A stretch of DNA of 64,000 nt from contig CM076951.1 of NCBI GenBank assembly GCA_039566865.1, positions 17,245,484-17,309,483 of the forward strand, given 5' to 3'. The notes beneath the pieces are model-generated. The model worked only from the letters and a program-made list of their open reading frames with translations. It did not search any database and was not told the DNA's origin. The position numbers were made by a program, and so were the translations under genes. Source of the DNA: Aurelia coerulea (taxonomy: Eukaryota > Cnidaria > Scyphozoa > Semaeostomeae > Ulmaridae). Of this stretch, positions 9,979 through 21,280 are shown in pieces (position 1 is the first letter of the stretch; every line of letters starts with the position of its first letter).

Positions 9979-10300
9979 GTGCGTGGCTTAACTTTAGCTA
10001 GGACTATCACGCACTAAGGCAAGCCGTCCAAACTTGACACCCTTTCTCAGAAGTCCCAAAATACATATTTTTCAAAGTAGTTTGATGATATGTAAAACCA
10101 TATAAGTTATTGCTTGGCAGTACGGAAACCATAAATTGATCTGTACACTGTTGCACTGAATAGTATCATGACTAAGGACTTGTATTACCAATACATGACC
10201 AATAGCCTAGCTAAATAAAAGAATGAACAGAGAACAGAGAGTATTTGGCAGATTAATCATCAAATTAGAGCCATTTTTGCAGGAAAAGTTTTTCAACTTT
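9979..10300 (+). repeat. Duplicated locus, copy B (empty target site)
   Basis: This paralogue of copy A lacks element 1. At about 10199-10211 it reads ACCAATAGCCTAG, exactly the pre-insertion sequence predicted from copy A with one of the two AATAAC duplicates removed, apart from one substitution. It therefore acts as an internal control for the insertion. Confidence 0.85.
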
Positions 10301-11690
10301 ACTTTCTTGGCTTCTGCTTAAATAAAATATGCCTATCCTAGACCTATGTTAAATAAATTGACAATAACAATAATAGTTGATATGCATCAATGATTGTTTT
10401 ATTAAATAAAGCTTCAATAGCCACTTAACTGTTCATCATGTACACAGCCAAAAACTCCAGCTTTGGATTTTCACCCACCAACTAAAAGGAATTACCTTCT
10501 CTTGTTTGTTTGTTGCCAATGTTGAAAGGGTGTTGGTGATCTTGGTGCACCTTCACAACATTTATAAAATATTTTGGTTGCACAAGCTGCTGCTTTCTGA
10601 TAACTTGTTTATCATCAATGTGAACTAGGATAGGTGTATAAAAAGTAAACAGTAGCAGCTAGGCCTATTTAGGCCTGCTGGAGGAGACAAGCCAGCATCA
10701 CCACCAACCACACAACGACACAACAACAAGAAGGACTTTTTATATAGATAGCTCATTGCAGCAATTACAGTGTACCTTGCTGCCCCGCGTTCTTACAAAT
10801 CGAAGAACGCAGGGAAAAAGGGATTCAGGCCAGAGTCTGCAGACCACCAAAGAAATGCTGCATACGATGGTTGCGTGCCTTCGCTGCGATCTGCCCAGAA
10901 TTACAGATAATACTGCAATAACTACATTTATCATAAAAATATGTTTCTGATCAAGCCAAAGTAGCAGTGCAGATATGGCGCCAGAAACCGAGAAACTACG
11001 AAAACTAAGTGCTGTTTGTTCCTCCAAAGCCAAGTGAGCACGATTTAACACTTCTGATAAATCTAATATTGTTTGCTGTTGATTTGCACCTGGTATTAGG
11101 TAAAAATTGAGTACACCCTTGCTCCTACACAACATTTTGAGACGGGTAGGATGGGAGTCAGCAAGGAATCAAGTGAACACAAAATCAATAACATACCTTC
11201 CAAGTCCAAATGTGTGGCCTGCACTGCACACTGCTTGCCCCACGGCTTGGTGCTGTGGCTGTTGAATTTCTTGTGGCATAAAACGACATGTTTATTGTCA
11301 GGATGGCAAAATCTTTGTTAAAAACCAGTGAATTAAAATTCTGAACTGAAAGGTTTTGAGTCGAACCTATGCTGTGGCTGTGCGAATGATCAAGCAAAAA
11401 ATGACAGTTTGAAGAGAACAGGCGCCAACATTTTTACCCTCCTTTGTCTGTATTGTGTTTTCGACATGCAATCTTTCCTTTCTTTATTTCAGAAATCCCA
11501 AGGGCGACTTTACATATTCTTGGTTGTTTAAAGGCTTTTATACTATTGAAGAACGCGTATTATTATGGAGGTTTCAATAAGTTTCAATATGTGCAGTATC
11601 CTTGGGAGTCCAACGGCGGCTTGGATACAGAAAAAGTGTGGCTCCTTATAACCCCGTATAACTGGGTTGTGGATATGTTTTTACCGAATA
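10301..11690. other. No recognised gene
   Basis: Minus-strand frames at 10740-11135 and 11185-11397 have no recognisable motif, splice support or codon character that convinces me. A short A/C-rich tract occupies about 10690-10735. Nothing else is called. Confidence 0.4.
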
Positions 11691-11699
11691 ACACCGTAT

Positions 11700-12022
11700 T
11701 TTTCAAACACTGCTATCCGATATCGAAAAATACTGTATAACTGCGAGAGACATTATCAGGCATCAGGATTTCCCCGGTATAACTATGGGCGACGAAATAC
11801 CCGTAATACTCCGTATACCGCAAGTTTTACTGTAAGCGGAAAACCCTGTATATCGACCTTGTTTTAAACACTGTTATCCGATATCGAAAAATACTGTATA
11901 ACTGCAGGCGACGTTATCCGGTATCCGGTTTTTGTCGGGAAAACTATGGGTATCGGAAAAACCCGTAATAGTCCGTATACAGCAAGTTTTACTGTAAGCG
12001 GAAAACCCAGTATATCGACCTT
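11700..12022 (+). repeat. 161-bp tandem duplication (satellite-like)
   Basis: Two adjacent units have a 161-base period, anchored by CACTG(C/T)TATCCGATATCG at 11708 and 11869. Both units end with GCAAGTTTTACTGTAAGCGG and AAAACCC(T/A)GTATATCGACC. The units are rich in CGGTAT and GTATAC. A decayed third unit may precede them at about 11640. Open frames across it are shadows of the repeat. Confidence 0.8.
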
Positions 12023-12454
12023 GTTTTTGCTGTGAATGTTGTCAGGAATAACATCAAAGTCCTTTGGCAGGGGAAAGCATTCTAACATTAAAGTATATGC
12101 AAGATTGACAAAAGCATCATTTTGGCTTGATAGGAGCTTTAATTTTGGCCAGTTTGCAGGTACAATTAGAGCGGTCAAGCGTTACCATAATCCCATGCTA
12201 AAATCATTATCAAAGATAGTACAAAGGAACCTTTGATTGAAATCACTTCAAGCGTTGAAAAAGACCCAACAACAAAATTTAGTTTCTCGAAGGCATTTCC
12301 AGCATCATTTCAACAGATTTGACAACAGATTTGACAGACTTTAGATATTATCGGGAATATCCAGAAACATCTGGAAACATCTGGAATGTACAGTGCAGAT
12401 TTAAGACAAATAACATATTTGTAAGGTAATCCTTTGATATATTAAGAATTACCC
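12023..12454. other. No recognised gene
   Basis: Based on the paralogue at 26905-27195, the next exon of P-like gene 1 (the part after its second catalytic aspartate) would be expected downstream on the minus strand, but I find no similar sequence here. The gene appears truncated. Confidence 0.4.
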
Positions 12455-12769
12455 CAGGATCCATAAAAAATACAAATGGGCTTCTTGTGTAAGGATTTGT
12501 AACGGTAAACTTTTCCGCAACTGGATCTTTGTCTTTGAAATGAAGTTTGATAAAGCTTCTGTTTGTTTCACTTCCATCCAGGCAACAATATATCCATTGA
12601 GATCCAAATCCATTGAGAAGAAGCCAGTTGACAGCTCTCCAGAATGTGAAAAACAATGATCCAGGAGGAGTTTTATCAGTTGGCCAATGTGCAAATGGAA
12701 ATCGAAAGCCACTGTTTCCCAAGAAAGAAAACTGCAAAACTTGCTTTGCAAGAGCCAATTCATTGGTGC
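12455..12769 (-). CDS. P-like gene 1: RNase H-fold exon ending at the second catalytic Asp
   Basis: On the minus strand the acceptor TTTTGCAG precedes about 105 codons containing LQFSFLGNSGFRFPFAHWPT, then a tryptophan-rich helix, CLDGSETNRSF and finally FVFFMDPG before a GTAAT donor. P-element-like transposases (Pfam TNP-like RNase H) have the same order: F-P-h, DG-x2-NR, then a beta strand ending in D-P-x-H. The phase-1 junction with the exon at 13281-13630 is exact. The next exon, carrying H-x2-K and the GTP-binding-like region, is not found, so the gene is probably incomplete. Confidence 0.7.
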
Positions 12770-13280
12770 CTGCAAAATCAAATTTTTATATTAGAACCCT
12801 GAAAATTTGAGAACACTAAAGTCATATCTTCTGATGTTTTTAGAAGAATTCTTGTTTGAAAATTATAACCTCAAAACTCAAAATGTATGAAAATGCAAAG
12901 AATTCTTGGAAATTCTCCAGAATTCTCCTGGTCGCAGCCTGAACAGTGATTATTCAAACATAAACAACATGTTACATATTGTACATGACTTTTCTTAAAG
13001 TAAAAATACGATTTGCACAAACTTTGCAATCAGTTTGCATTGAATTGTTCCATTGTTTTTTTGGAGTTTGCAAGTCTGAATGTTTGCAAATTGGTGCAAC
13101 AATCTGTTAACAACAAGTTACAAACTCAATTGAATTCAACTTTATCATTAATTTGCCATCACAAATTTGCACACTAAATGCAGACCCCATGTTTTACATA
13201 GGGTTATTTATAATGGGGAAATCCTAACCCCCCTCTCTCTATAAGTAACCTAAATTTGTTTAGTTCTATCTGGAAAGCAC

Positions 13281-13630
13281 CTGTTTGAAGGGTTCTCATG
13301 CGTTGATCTTCATCTCCAAGGTATATGGCTCCAAGGTATATGGCAACTAGCTTCATTGTCCCCTTTTCTTGCTTCATTTGAAGGTCTTCTTGAATTGCCA
13401 TTTCATCAAGCATTATTCCTCCACATCTTCCCTTTTTGCCAATGTTTCTTTTTGTTGCTTCATCGTGCATGAGCTGGAAAACCTCTTTATTGAAACCAGG
13501 CTCTTGTGAAATGGAATTTTTGTACTGCTGCACGAGTCTGCCAGAAGGAAGAACCAACACTCCACTTGAATGTAGCCCCTGATATGCTTTAGGGCTTCTG
13601 TTCCACACTGACAGACATACTCGTATAATC
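13281..13630 (-). CDS. P-like gene 1: exon with first catalytic Asp (DEM motif)
   Basis: The acceptor TTTCTTCAG is at 13631 and the donor CAG/GTGC at about 13280. The exon encodes VWNRSPKAYQGLHSSGVLVL, PSGRLVQQYKNSI and then GGIMLDEMAIQEDL, where the D of LDEM is the expected first catalytic residue of TNP-like RNase H proteins. A 15-base tandem duplication (CCAAGGTATATGGCT twice, 13318-13348) adds the peptide AIYLG a second time just after the next beta strand. The paralogue at 29186-29426 has the same landmarks but ends its exon right after the DEM-equivalent, so an intron was gained or lost between the copies. Confidence 0.75.
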
Positions 13631-14074
13631 CTGAAGAAAATAAAGAAATACTTAAAACTTTGATGTCACATTGATTAAAGATGACAGCCAATTATTAAAT
13701 GCTTTGATGAGGGGACTGTTCCAGTGCAATTTTTTATGATTTATTTATTCAAAAATACCAGGACTGAGACGGTCCATTATTATGTCTTTATCTCGCAAGA
13801 AACTGTTGGATCCCAAAGGGGGAAGCTACACTACCGCTAAGGGTTTACAACAATGGTACATCACCTTGAACTACAATGTCCTTCCCCCTTGGCTTTTGCC
13901 ATTGGTTACTAAAGCTTGTATTTGGTAAGATCAAGTCTGTGAAGCCTGGCATAAAAATGAGATGATTTTTGGAACAAAGTATAATTTCTTCAATTTCAAT
14001 CGCCTGGTTTTCAAGTTGGTTTAACATATTCTGTTTCCAGGACAAATGTATCATCTAAAGTTAAGACACATTAC

Positions 14075-14477
14075 CTTGGGTGCCATCTTCGTCCTTTTGG
14101 GCCCTTTCTTTGGATAGTTTCAGCTTGTGCATCATACAGAACCTTCATGTCAGGATGAAGCTGGATTTTATAAACTTCTGAGAACATTGCCTGGAAATCA
14201 TGGTCATCATCTTTACTGAACTTATGCATGCCTTTCTCAATCTTCTCCTTTAAATATAACTCTGTCTTGTTTGCCTTCTGCTTCTCTTTCTTTTCATATT
14301 GCAATCTTTCACGCAGTTCTTTTTCATTCATATAAGTCTCCCTCTTATACTTTTTATTTTCTGCAGACTTTTGAAATGGGCTCAAAGTTTTATAGAATGA
14401 ATTGTGTTTTATAGCAGAGCAATTACAGCACATTTTAAAACATTTTGATGCACTATTCAAGCCCAAGTGCCATTTAA
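14075..14477 (-). CDS. P-like gene 1: coiled-coil exon, distal part (interrupted by MITE)
   Basis: The minus-strand frame begins near a C-x2-C pair (KMCCNC), continues through a charged helical stretch (NEKELRERLQYEKKEKQKAN) and ends in KGPKGRRWHPR at a CCAAG/GTAATG donor that splices in phase 2 to the exon at 13630. The paralogue (30047-30495) has TCPSC followed by a similar K/E/R-rich helix. Coiled coils at this position mediate oligomerisation in P-type transposases; here that is inference. The exon is cut at a TTAA at 14474-14477 by a 1.26 kb MITE, and its proximal part lies at 15744-15830. The frame does not match across the join by one base. Confidence 0.6.
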
Positions 14478-15739
14478 CCCTATCCAGACTGGGCTTTTTT
14501 AGCTACTAGAAGACTGGGGGGGGGGCTCATTCAGCCCCCCTCTCTAAAATCGCCATTCCTTCACTTACGAAGACGAAACTCACCATGCAGGTAGCCGTAC
14601 TTATGATCTATCATTTCTAGTAAAAAAATTTCTAAAAATAGATATGACGTCATAATTATTCAGGACCAACTGGCACGTGTCCACGAAAAAAATGAAAAAA
14701 ACAACTTTTTTTTAAATCTTTATAATTTTCTAAGAATGATTCATGAAACCAAATTATGCCTATCAAAGCATTGTTAGAAGGTGAAAATATACTTATAAAG
14801 TGAAAAATTTGATTTTCGCAAATTCAAGATGGCGGACACAGAGATTAAAAATCTTGTTTTTCTGAAAAATGACAAATGCAGCCATATTAGAGAATTTCTC
14901 CATAGTTTACAATGAAAACTACTTTGATGATAAGTGATCGTTGCACACTTCATTTTTCCTTTTGAAACTTTTGTTTTGATCATTGCAAAAAATGCTGACA
15001 TCAGCATTTTTTCCCAGTAGTAAGCAAATGAGTTGTAAGGAAGAAGGAAGGGGGAAAAAGGGGATTGAGGATAGTTATTTGGTGGAATTTTGATAATATC
15101 TTGACAAACTAAGCACTTTCAAGTCAAAAAAGTCTCACTGTAAGCAGATTCTCAAGATATGCATACAAACTGACCGTTAGTTGTACTATCTGAGGACACC
15201 CCCGGGGAATCTTATACCGTTTGCGGCCAATGATGCACAAAATTCAAACAAAATTACACAGCTTAGGTGGAAACAACCCTGCTGATCAGTTTTAATCTAT
15301 TTATTGCTGCTGTAAAACATTTGGGGTCGAAATATCCTTGCAGAAAGTCCGCGAACTAATTTTTGCCATTTTCTTAAAGATGACGTCATTGATGAGGTCA
15401 CGTGACACATAATTGTTCTATTGTTCTTGGAAAAAATTAAAGAGACCTTACAAATTATAAGTTCACAAATGAAAATGGATATTATCAAAGGATTATGAGG
15501 TGATCTGGAATTACACCCATAAACAGCTTACCTAAAAGTTGGCCCCGACCACTCTGAAAAAAACAGCCACCCCCCCGGCCCCCTAAATTTTTTTTTCAAA
15601 ATTTCACATAAATTCACACTTCAAAAGGATAGAAACTAAAAGTCAAAAAATAATTTCCTGGTTCGTTGAACCAATTTGGAGCAGTGCTCAGTTAAGTAGG
15701 TGGGGGGGGGCTGAATGAGCCCCCCCAGTCTGGATAGGG
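14478..15739. mobile_element. piggyBac-like MITE, copy 1 (TTAA target)
   Basis: The ends are CCCTATCCAGACTGGG and its exact inverse, flanked by TTAA on both sides (14474-14477 and 15740-15743), the hallmark of piggyBac-type insertion. A second inverted block just inside each end contains poly-G followed by CTCATTCAGCCCCCC. The interior (1.26 kb) has no transposase. It interrupts an exon of P-like gene 1 and shares its design with 38720-39610. Confidence 0.85.
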
Positions 15740-15743
15740 TTAA

Positions 15744-15830
15744 CTGAGCGATGCCTTGTATGCTGTCTGATGACATCAAGTTCATATATACATAGCCAGT
15801 TTTCGGGTCTTCCTGTAATTTAACCATTCA
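15744..15830 (-). pseudogene. P-like gene 1: proximal part of the interrupted exon
   Basis: The minus-strand peptide LQEDPKTGYVYMNLMSSDSI runs into the TTAA that flanks the MITE. By comparison with gene 2 (30250-30330) it precedes the cysteine pair encoded at 14430-14420. The link to 15836-16072 requires either a short frame change or an unrecognised splice. Confidence 0.5.
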
Positions 15831-15835
15831 TAGCA

Positions 15836-16072
15836 AATGTGTGTTTTGCTGTTTCCACGAGGAACCCTGTACACAATCGTAACGAGCCACATACATGTAA
15901 GAAATCATTTAGTGAGGAATATGGATCTTTGGAATTTTCAAAAATTGATACTGGTATTAGTGCAGGGTCAACAACTTTTCCTAATATGCACAGCTTGAAA
16001 CTATCCCTTAAAAGTGTGAGCTCTTTAATGACTTTCCGATTTTCATACCGCTCTTCGTGCAGCAGGTAAACC
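15836..16072 (-). CDS. P-like gene 1: middle exon of unknown fold
   Basis: The minus-strand frame encodes VYLLHEERYENRKVIKELTL, then ILGKVVDPALIPVSIFE and VCGSLRLCTGFLVE. The corresponding part of gene 2 at 32465-32694 (YYFAISHRDNQRRPLADVTN) is only weakly similar. No named domain is recognised. The region links the winged-helix-like exon to the coiled coil in both paralogues. Confidence 0.5.
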
Positions 16073-16121
16073 CACTCATAAAATTATGGCACAACAGTTA
16101 GACTTTTTATGGTGCTAACCA

Positions 16122-16464
16122 TTAGCCAGCCATTTGAATTTTGAAGTTTGAATGTATGTGTTGCCACTGATCTTCATCAAATTTGGATAATTCTTTTTGG
16201 TCGAGATTGTTTCTGAATTTCAGTCCACAATATACCCAAGGTCGGGTACTGGGTTCCTTGTCTGAATTTTGCTTATTTTCTATCAATTTTCTTGCTTTTT
16301 TCAGGAGAGGAAACGTTTGTTTCAGTATCTCTCCAAACTCTACAGAAGAAATTGCTGCATGGTCCCCTTTTCCAATCAATTTAGCATGGTCTTCGAATTT
16401 GTGAATGACTTCTGACAAATGAATGTAGCCTTCATTTCCAGTTTCTTCAATGTTACCAAGAAGC
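16122..16464 (-). CDS. P-like gene 1: RFX-like winged-helix exon
   Basis: The acceptor TTGTTTAG precedes LLGNIEETGNEGYIHLSEVI, then HAAISSVEFGEILKQTFPLL, KKARKLIENKQ and PWVYCGLKF. The pattern of a helix, S-x2-FG-x3-K-x3-P, a basic recognition helix and a tyrosine-containing wing resembles RFX-type DNA-binding domains. It would take the place of the THAP finger found at the N terminus of classical P elements. The match is by motif shape only. Gene 2 carries the same feature at about 33380-33492. The donor at the 3' end was not clear. Confidence 0.6.
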
Positions 16465-16872
16465 CTAAACAATAAAAAAGGATGAACTTGAACAAGTTTA
16501 GTCATTTGACCCTGCTAAAGCTCTTATTAGTTCTCAACGATGCCACCAAAAAGGTCGTGAAAATTGAAGCTGGACATTAGACTGATTGCAAGTTCGTAGT
16601 TATTGCTATTGATAGGCTGATGGACGCTATAACTACGACTCATGGACTTTCACATTGAAAATTGGGACGAAATTGTTTCCCTCGATTTCATGTCCGATAT
16701 GGAAACCATAGCAACGCTGTACGAAAAGGCGAGTAATGGCGTTGGGCCTAAATTGTCAGCTCAAACCTCAGATAATAAAACGTCTCGAAATTCAAGTTTT
16801 GAGTGATGTTAGCAATGAACAAAAGTCACAAGTATTCGCATGAATGTTTCTTTAATCTAAGAATTGACAAAC

Positions 16873-16951
16873 CTTTCAATTTCAACAAGAATTTCCTCAT
16901 TTTGAAGGCAATCTTCATCTAGCAATAGTGCACGCCAACACGTCGCAGCTC
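16873..16951 (-). CDS. P-like gene 1: small upstream exon
   Basis: The acceptor ATTTCAG and donor GAAAG/GTTTGT bound 79 bases that in one frame encode CWRALLLDEDCLQNEEILVE and join in phase 2 to the winged-helix exon (giving EIER then LLGN). The 5' junction with the candidate first exon at 17291-17361 is not resolved, because the phase fits only with a weak donor. Confidence 0.5.
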
Positions 16952-17085
16952 CTGAAATTCTCCAACCACCGAAAAGAGGCCATTAACCTCGTTTCAAAGG
17001 GCACAGAACAATCTGTGCGCCCATTGTTTATTTTCGTCCCACTTTTTGATGTGAAAGTCCATAAGTCCCAGTTTGAGCAAAAATG

Positions 17086-17137
17086 TACATTGTTGTTGTT
17101 GTTGTTGTTGTCATTGCTGTTGCTGTTGTTGTTGCGA
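17086..17137 (+). repeat. (TTG)n microsatellite
   Basis: About 17 imperfect TTG units with a few TCA/CTG variants. It lies in the presumed first intron of P-like gene 1. Confidence 0.9.
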
Positions 17138-17290
17138 TAACTGGGACTATTTCGTGAGTCTAGCTGGACATCCTTCCAAAATACAGATCCATGGATGAAT
17201 GGGCCTAGATTTTGAAAGTCAAAAAGAGGTAAAATAACTTTGCAACGCTGGGTCAAAACTTGTGAAGCTAAGGAAAAAGAGGAAGTTACT

Positions 17291-17361
17291 CACCAACTTT
17301 GAATGAAAGCTCGCGATCGGCCTCGATTCTCTTTGCCGTTTGTAATATCAACGAGAGCCAT
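17291..17361 (-). CDS. P-like gene 1: candidate first exon
   Basis: A minus-strand ATG at 17361 opens MALVDITNGKENRGRSRAFI and reaches a good GTGAGT donor at about 17290. A short basic N-terminal exon also starts gene 2 (34154-34191). Splicing to 16951 is in frame only if a weaker donor five bases upstream (GTTGGT) is used, so this is tentative. Confidence 0.35.
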
Positions 17362-17364
17362 TTT

Positions 17365-18520
17365 CTCCTTTATCTTGCATTTCCCGGCACACTGGCCTGT
17401 GGACAGGCCAAAAAATGCTTTTTATGCCTGCTGCCTGCCCACAATTCAGCACTCATGTTTTCATTTTCTCGTATTTACGCGCTCTTTTTTCATTGCGCTC
17501 AACACTCTCCCCAGTCCCTGTCCAAGTTGGCTGTGGAATGGATCATCAAAATGTTGGCGAAGTTTCGTCCCTATTCTTCTTTATTCCTTCTCTCTTCTCC
17601 CGTCCCTCCTGTGCAGCCCATTGCTACGCAACTATAACACAGGGAAAGAAGGTACAAAAATGACCAACAGCAGGCACAGGGGACAAAGAAATACAATTTT
17701 TTATGAACAATTATTTCGAAAGATAATTTCTATTTTTAGCAACGATAAATTCTTGGTTTCCCTGTGGTCTGAACAGTGAAATGACAGTATTTACTGCAGA
17801 TTTAATGGCCAGTGAAATTAATTTATTATTTGGATAATATGACTGGTCCACTTGTTGGAATGCAAAATGATAAATCAAAGAAAACAGAATGGTGTATGTT
17901 GATATAGGGAATAATCTTGACAGAATGAAAATTGGCTGGGCTAGTGGAGATGCATAGAGAACAAGGATTTATCTGTACTATTCTTCTAAAATTTTCAAAT
18001 TTCTTGTGACCACACCCCAGTTATGCCCCTATTCACAAAATATTCAGTAAACCCAGTACCAAATATTTGAACAGTTATGATTTTTGAGTGGGCATCCCTA
18101 AAAACATTCCTTCAAAAGATAAATAAAAGATATGGACATTCAGCAAGACTACCATACACCACTAATGATGCTAAACAAAAAGGAAAATTATTTTTCTCTG
18201 GAAACTTACAGCTAATGACCAGGATCCCCTTGCTGGTGAACCAACAGCCCTCATCACTGGCATGAACAAATTTATATCCTCCATTTCATCCTGTGTAGAA
18301 GAGAGCAAATCTAATTGAATTTTTGGGGGGAAGTTGTGTTCTTGTGAGCCATATGACAATTTAAAACATTATGAAACAATAATATGAACTTTTGTTGTAA
18401 AAATCCGAAGGAGTTAATATAGTTCTCATTAGTTCTTGAATGCCACAGACTTAAAAAAGTTTACCATCAGTCACAGAAGCTCTGTGATGTACAATTGAAG
18501 ATTTAAACATTACATACACT
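17365..18520. other. No recognised gene; presumed 5' flank of P-like gene 1
   Basis: Plus-strand frames near 17300-17780 overlap the candidate first exon and lack recognisable motifs. The remainder is AT-rich with no repeats that I can define. Confidence 0.4.
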
Positions 18521-18526
18521 CATTGG

Positions 18527-18867
18527 GCTCAATTTTTTGAAAGTTAAGAAACAACCTTTCCTGAATTGAAAACGCTAAGAAACTTTTGTAATTTAGAGTT
18601 TTCTTATCACTCTCAAAAATATTTTGAAATTGTACAGTTATAGCAACTGTTTGGACATTATTTTGAGTGCGAATTATGTTATTTACTTGTTTTGGGATCT
18701 TATTAAGTAATCTGGGAGACCTTTAGACAAATCGAAATTAACTCTTGCACTTCCGGCATTAAGAATATGAGAAACACATAAGAAACGTTTGGTAGCAAAA
18801 TGGCCCAAAAAACATTAAGAAACTGGCTACCAGCACCGGACCTTAGCTTCTTATAAGAAAACAAGTG
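18527..18867 (+). mobile_element. MITE-A, second complete copy
   Basis: TA flanks both ends (18525-18526 and 18868-18869). The termini are CACTCATTGGGCTC and the inverse of a CTTATAAGAAAACAAGTG end. The internal AGCAACTGTTTGGACATTAT and TTTGAGTGCGAATTATGTTA blocks match 1471-1857 closely. It is about 341 bp and non-coding. Confidence 0.8.
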
Positions 18868-19555
18868 TAGTTGACTTCACAAAGTGGATCTCATCTAAAA
18901 TCAGATTGTTTCCTGCTGGATCAAACATCAGTTAGAAAATTTACATAAATGAAATACATAATTACTTAATCAATTTTCTGAAAGCGTTCTAATTGTTTTA
19001 CCAATTGACCTTTGATGCAAAATGTCTCTCCAACATTGGTCATATTACCAACATTTACAACTGTTAATGTTTTCCCCCATAATCATTTCTAAACAAATCA
19101 AACGACAATACAAATAGCTAAAGCTCTGCAATTGGACAGAAGAGCATAGTGGATAAGTCACTAAAACATTTAATCTAGTTTGTTTCCGTAATTCCATAAG
19201 TAAGACTTTGTAGGGAAGACCGGGACACTTGTAACACGGGGCAATATTAAAACTAGCTCTCGTGTCATGCAGAAAAATGCTAAAATATTTAACAATTGCT
19301 CTAACCACTGGAAACAGTATTTACTATTCATTAAAAATTGATCTGGAAACAATTCATGAAAATTCTTTTATTGATAATATTCATTAACATGCAACAAAAG
19401 GAGGGATTACTGTTGAAATCCCTATTAGAGCACCAGTGAGGGCGTTCATTTTGGCTTAGAAGGGAACGCTTTACTAGAGTGGGAGGCTAAATAGAGCTTT
19501 CACAAAATATTCTTGGGTTCAAAAGTATGAATATATGTTTCTATTACGGAAAGTA

Positions 19556-20098
19556 TCGGGTGTCCCAAAAAAGTACTCCCATTTGAAAAATCACCAAAAT
19601 TTGATTACATGACAGATCTTCAATTTTCTTTTTTTACCAAGTAGATCAATGACCAAATTATTTTCCCAGATATGGATGATCTCTAATTGGTGTAAAATTA
19701 GAAAATTTAGCTCTTTTAGGGCTACCTGGTGCAAACATCATACTGCAAAAAAGCATTTATGCTTGCTAGATCAATTTATTTGTGCATATAAAGCTTCTAG
19801 TTTGGTAATAAATGACAGAAAGAAATGCGGACTATAATTAGAGACTTTGATTACGATGAAAAATCTGAAAATTTTGACTGTTAGGCAAGATTGGGCATTT
19901 TGCCTGTAAAGTATAGCTCAAAATAAGGTTTTTCAACGTGTAATTTCTCTACCTTGTTGCATCAAAAGCAAAAATTTTAGCATCCATAAATATTTTTGGG
20001 TCTTTGAAAAAACAAGTCAAAAGGAAAATTTTATCAAAGGTTTCATAATCAATTTATTGCGATTTTTTTATACAGGAGTGCTTTTTTGGGACACCCGG
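19556..20098. mobile_element. mariner-like MITE, GTGTCCC type
   Basis: The ends are TCGGGTGTCCCAAAAAAGTA and the inverse of GCTTTTTTGGGACACCCGG, with TA at 19554-19555 and 20099-20100. It is about 543 bp without a transposase frame. A truncated relative is at 27241-27280 and a lone end at 25626-25647. The TA plus CCGGGTG ends place it near Tc1/mariner. Confidence 0.8.
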
Positions 20099-20583
20099 TA
20101 TTATGTACTATATACGGTATATGTCTAAACTACTGAAGAAAGGTTTCAATTTCATTGTTCTACAATTTTTCTTGTACCTTGCACAACATTTAACTTCAAA
20201 AGTTACGCTTCAAATGACAAAGAAACATAGGCAAATTAAGTGATACCTTTTCGATGTTTACATAAGTGATGACACTTCTAATCAGGTGGTTGAGAATCTG
20301 AAAAGAAAATCATTATGGAATTAAATATAGAAAAATGTTGAAAACTTTCCTATAGCATGTGTCAAAAGATCAGATTACAAATTTGTCTAAGGAAAGGTGT
20401 TACTCATTTTTAGTACTCACCTAATCAGACTATATCTTGTCCACTGCAGAAAATCATGTCTTGAAACAGGACATGGTTTCCATCATCCTTCTTGTTACCA
20501 ATCCCTTAGAACATACATCCACACCACTTCTAAATCAATTTCAGTACAGGGGTTACATGCATTAACATGGTTATCTTCCATAA

Positions 20584-20750
20584 AGGTCAGTTTGCAATCA
20601 GTGAAATTTACCACACTGACGGAATTTTAAGACGATAATTTAATTTAAATAGACGATAATTTAAGGCAATTCAACCTTGCAGTTCCATTTAATTGCAACG
20701 GGATATTTTTGGCAATAAGGAATATAATTCCACTCACTGAAAAGTGGCCT
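20584..20750. mobile_element. Harbinger-like MITE, copy 2
   Basis: The TIR pattern AGG(T/C)CA, TTTNCA, then the CAGTGGAATT core is shared with 2065-2225. TAA flanks both ends (20581-20583 and 20751-20753), consistent with PIF/Harbinger three-base duplications. It is 167 bp and non-coding. Confidence 0.65.
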
Positions 20751-21122
20751 TAAGTATTCCTCAAGAATTTGTAAGAGTTAGTCATTTTTTCTTTGAAAAA
20801 TTAAACAGTGTTAAACATGGCTCAAAGATTCTACTCATAATGCGAGGAATCAACATTGATAATTTCTGTCATGTGCACACAACACAACCACAAGACTTCT
20901 ACTACTGTTTCAATGTATCGTTTAATCAATATGAAGCAAAGGGTATGTATGGCGCAGCATATGGGTCAAACATGGGTTGTCGTAATGGTAGATTGTCGTA
21001 ATCATACGGCCCTGCTTTCTAGAATGCATCGTTGCGCATATTTACCACCATGCATTCTAGAAAGCATCGTCAAAAATTACCACCATGAATTGTAGAATGC
21101 ATCTTAGCATAGGCCTTGACGA

Positions 21123-21280
21123 TACACTTTGGGGAAAGCGGCATCGTATCCTCCTTTTCATTTCACGCTACACTTACGGGAAAGCGGCGTTGTATCCTCC
21201 TTTTCATTTCACGCTACACTTTGGGGAAAGCGGCATCATATCCTCGTTTTCACTTTACGCTACACTTTGGGGAAAGCGCG
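21123..21280 (+). repeat. 46-bp minisatellite, about 3.4 units
   Basis: Units start at 21123, 21169, 21215 and 21261 with TACACTT(TGGGG/ACGGG)AAAGCG and contain TATCCTC(C/G)TTTTCA. Because 46 is not a multiple of three, all three plus frames stay open and repeat the same peptides. These are not genes. Confidence 0.9.

Noticed and set aside
10740..11135. Minus-strand 131-codon frame as a gene
   Set aside because: No recognisable domain, no splice sites and low-complexity hydrophobic composition.
17303..17779. Plus-strand frame of 158 codons as a gene
   Set aside because: It overlaps the antisense of a candidate first exon, has no motif and an unusual residue mix, and several overlapping frames in the same area look alike.
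21123..21280. Direct repeats as a CRISPR-like array or a repeat protein gene
   Set aside because: There are no spacers between the 46-bp units, all three frames are open as a result of the period, and the genome is clearly an animal's.
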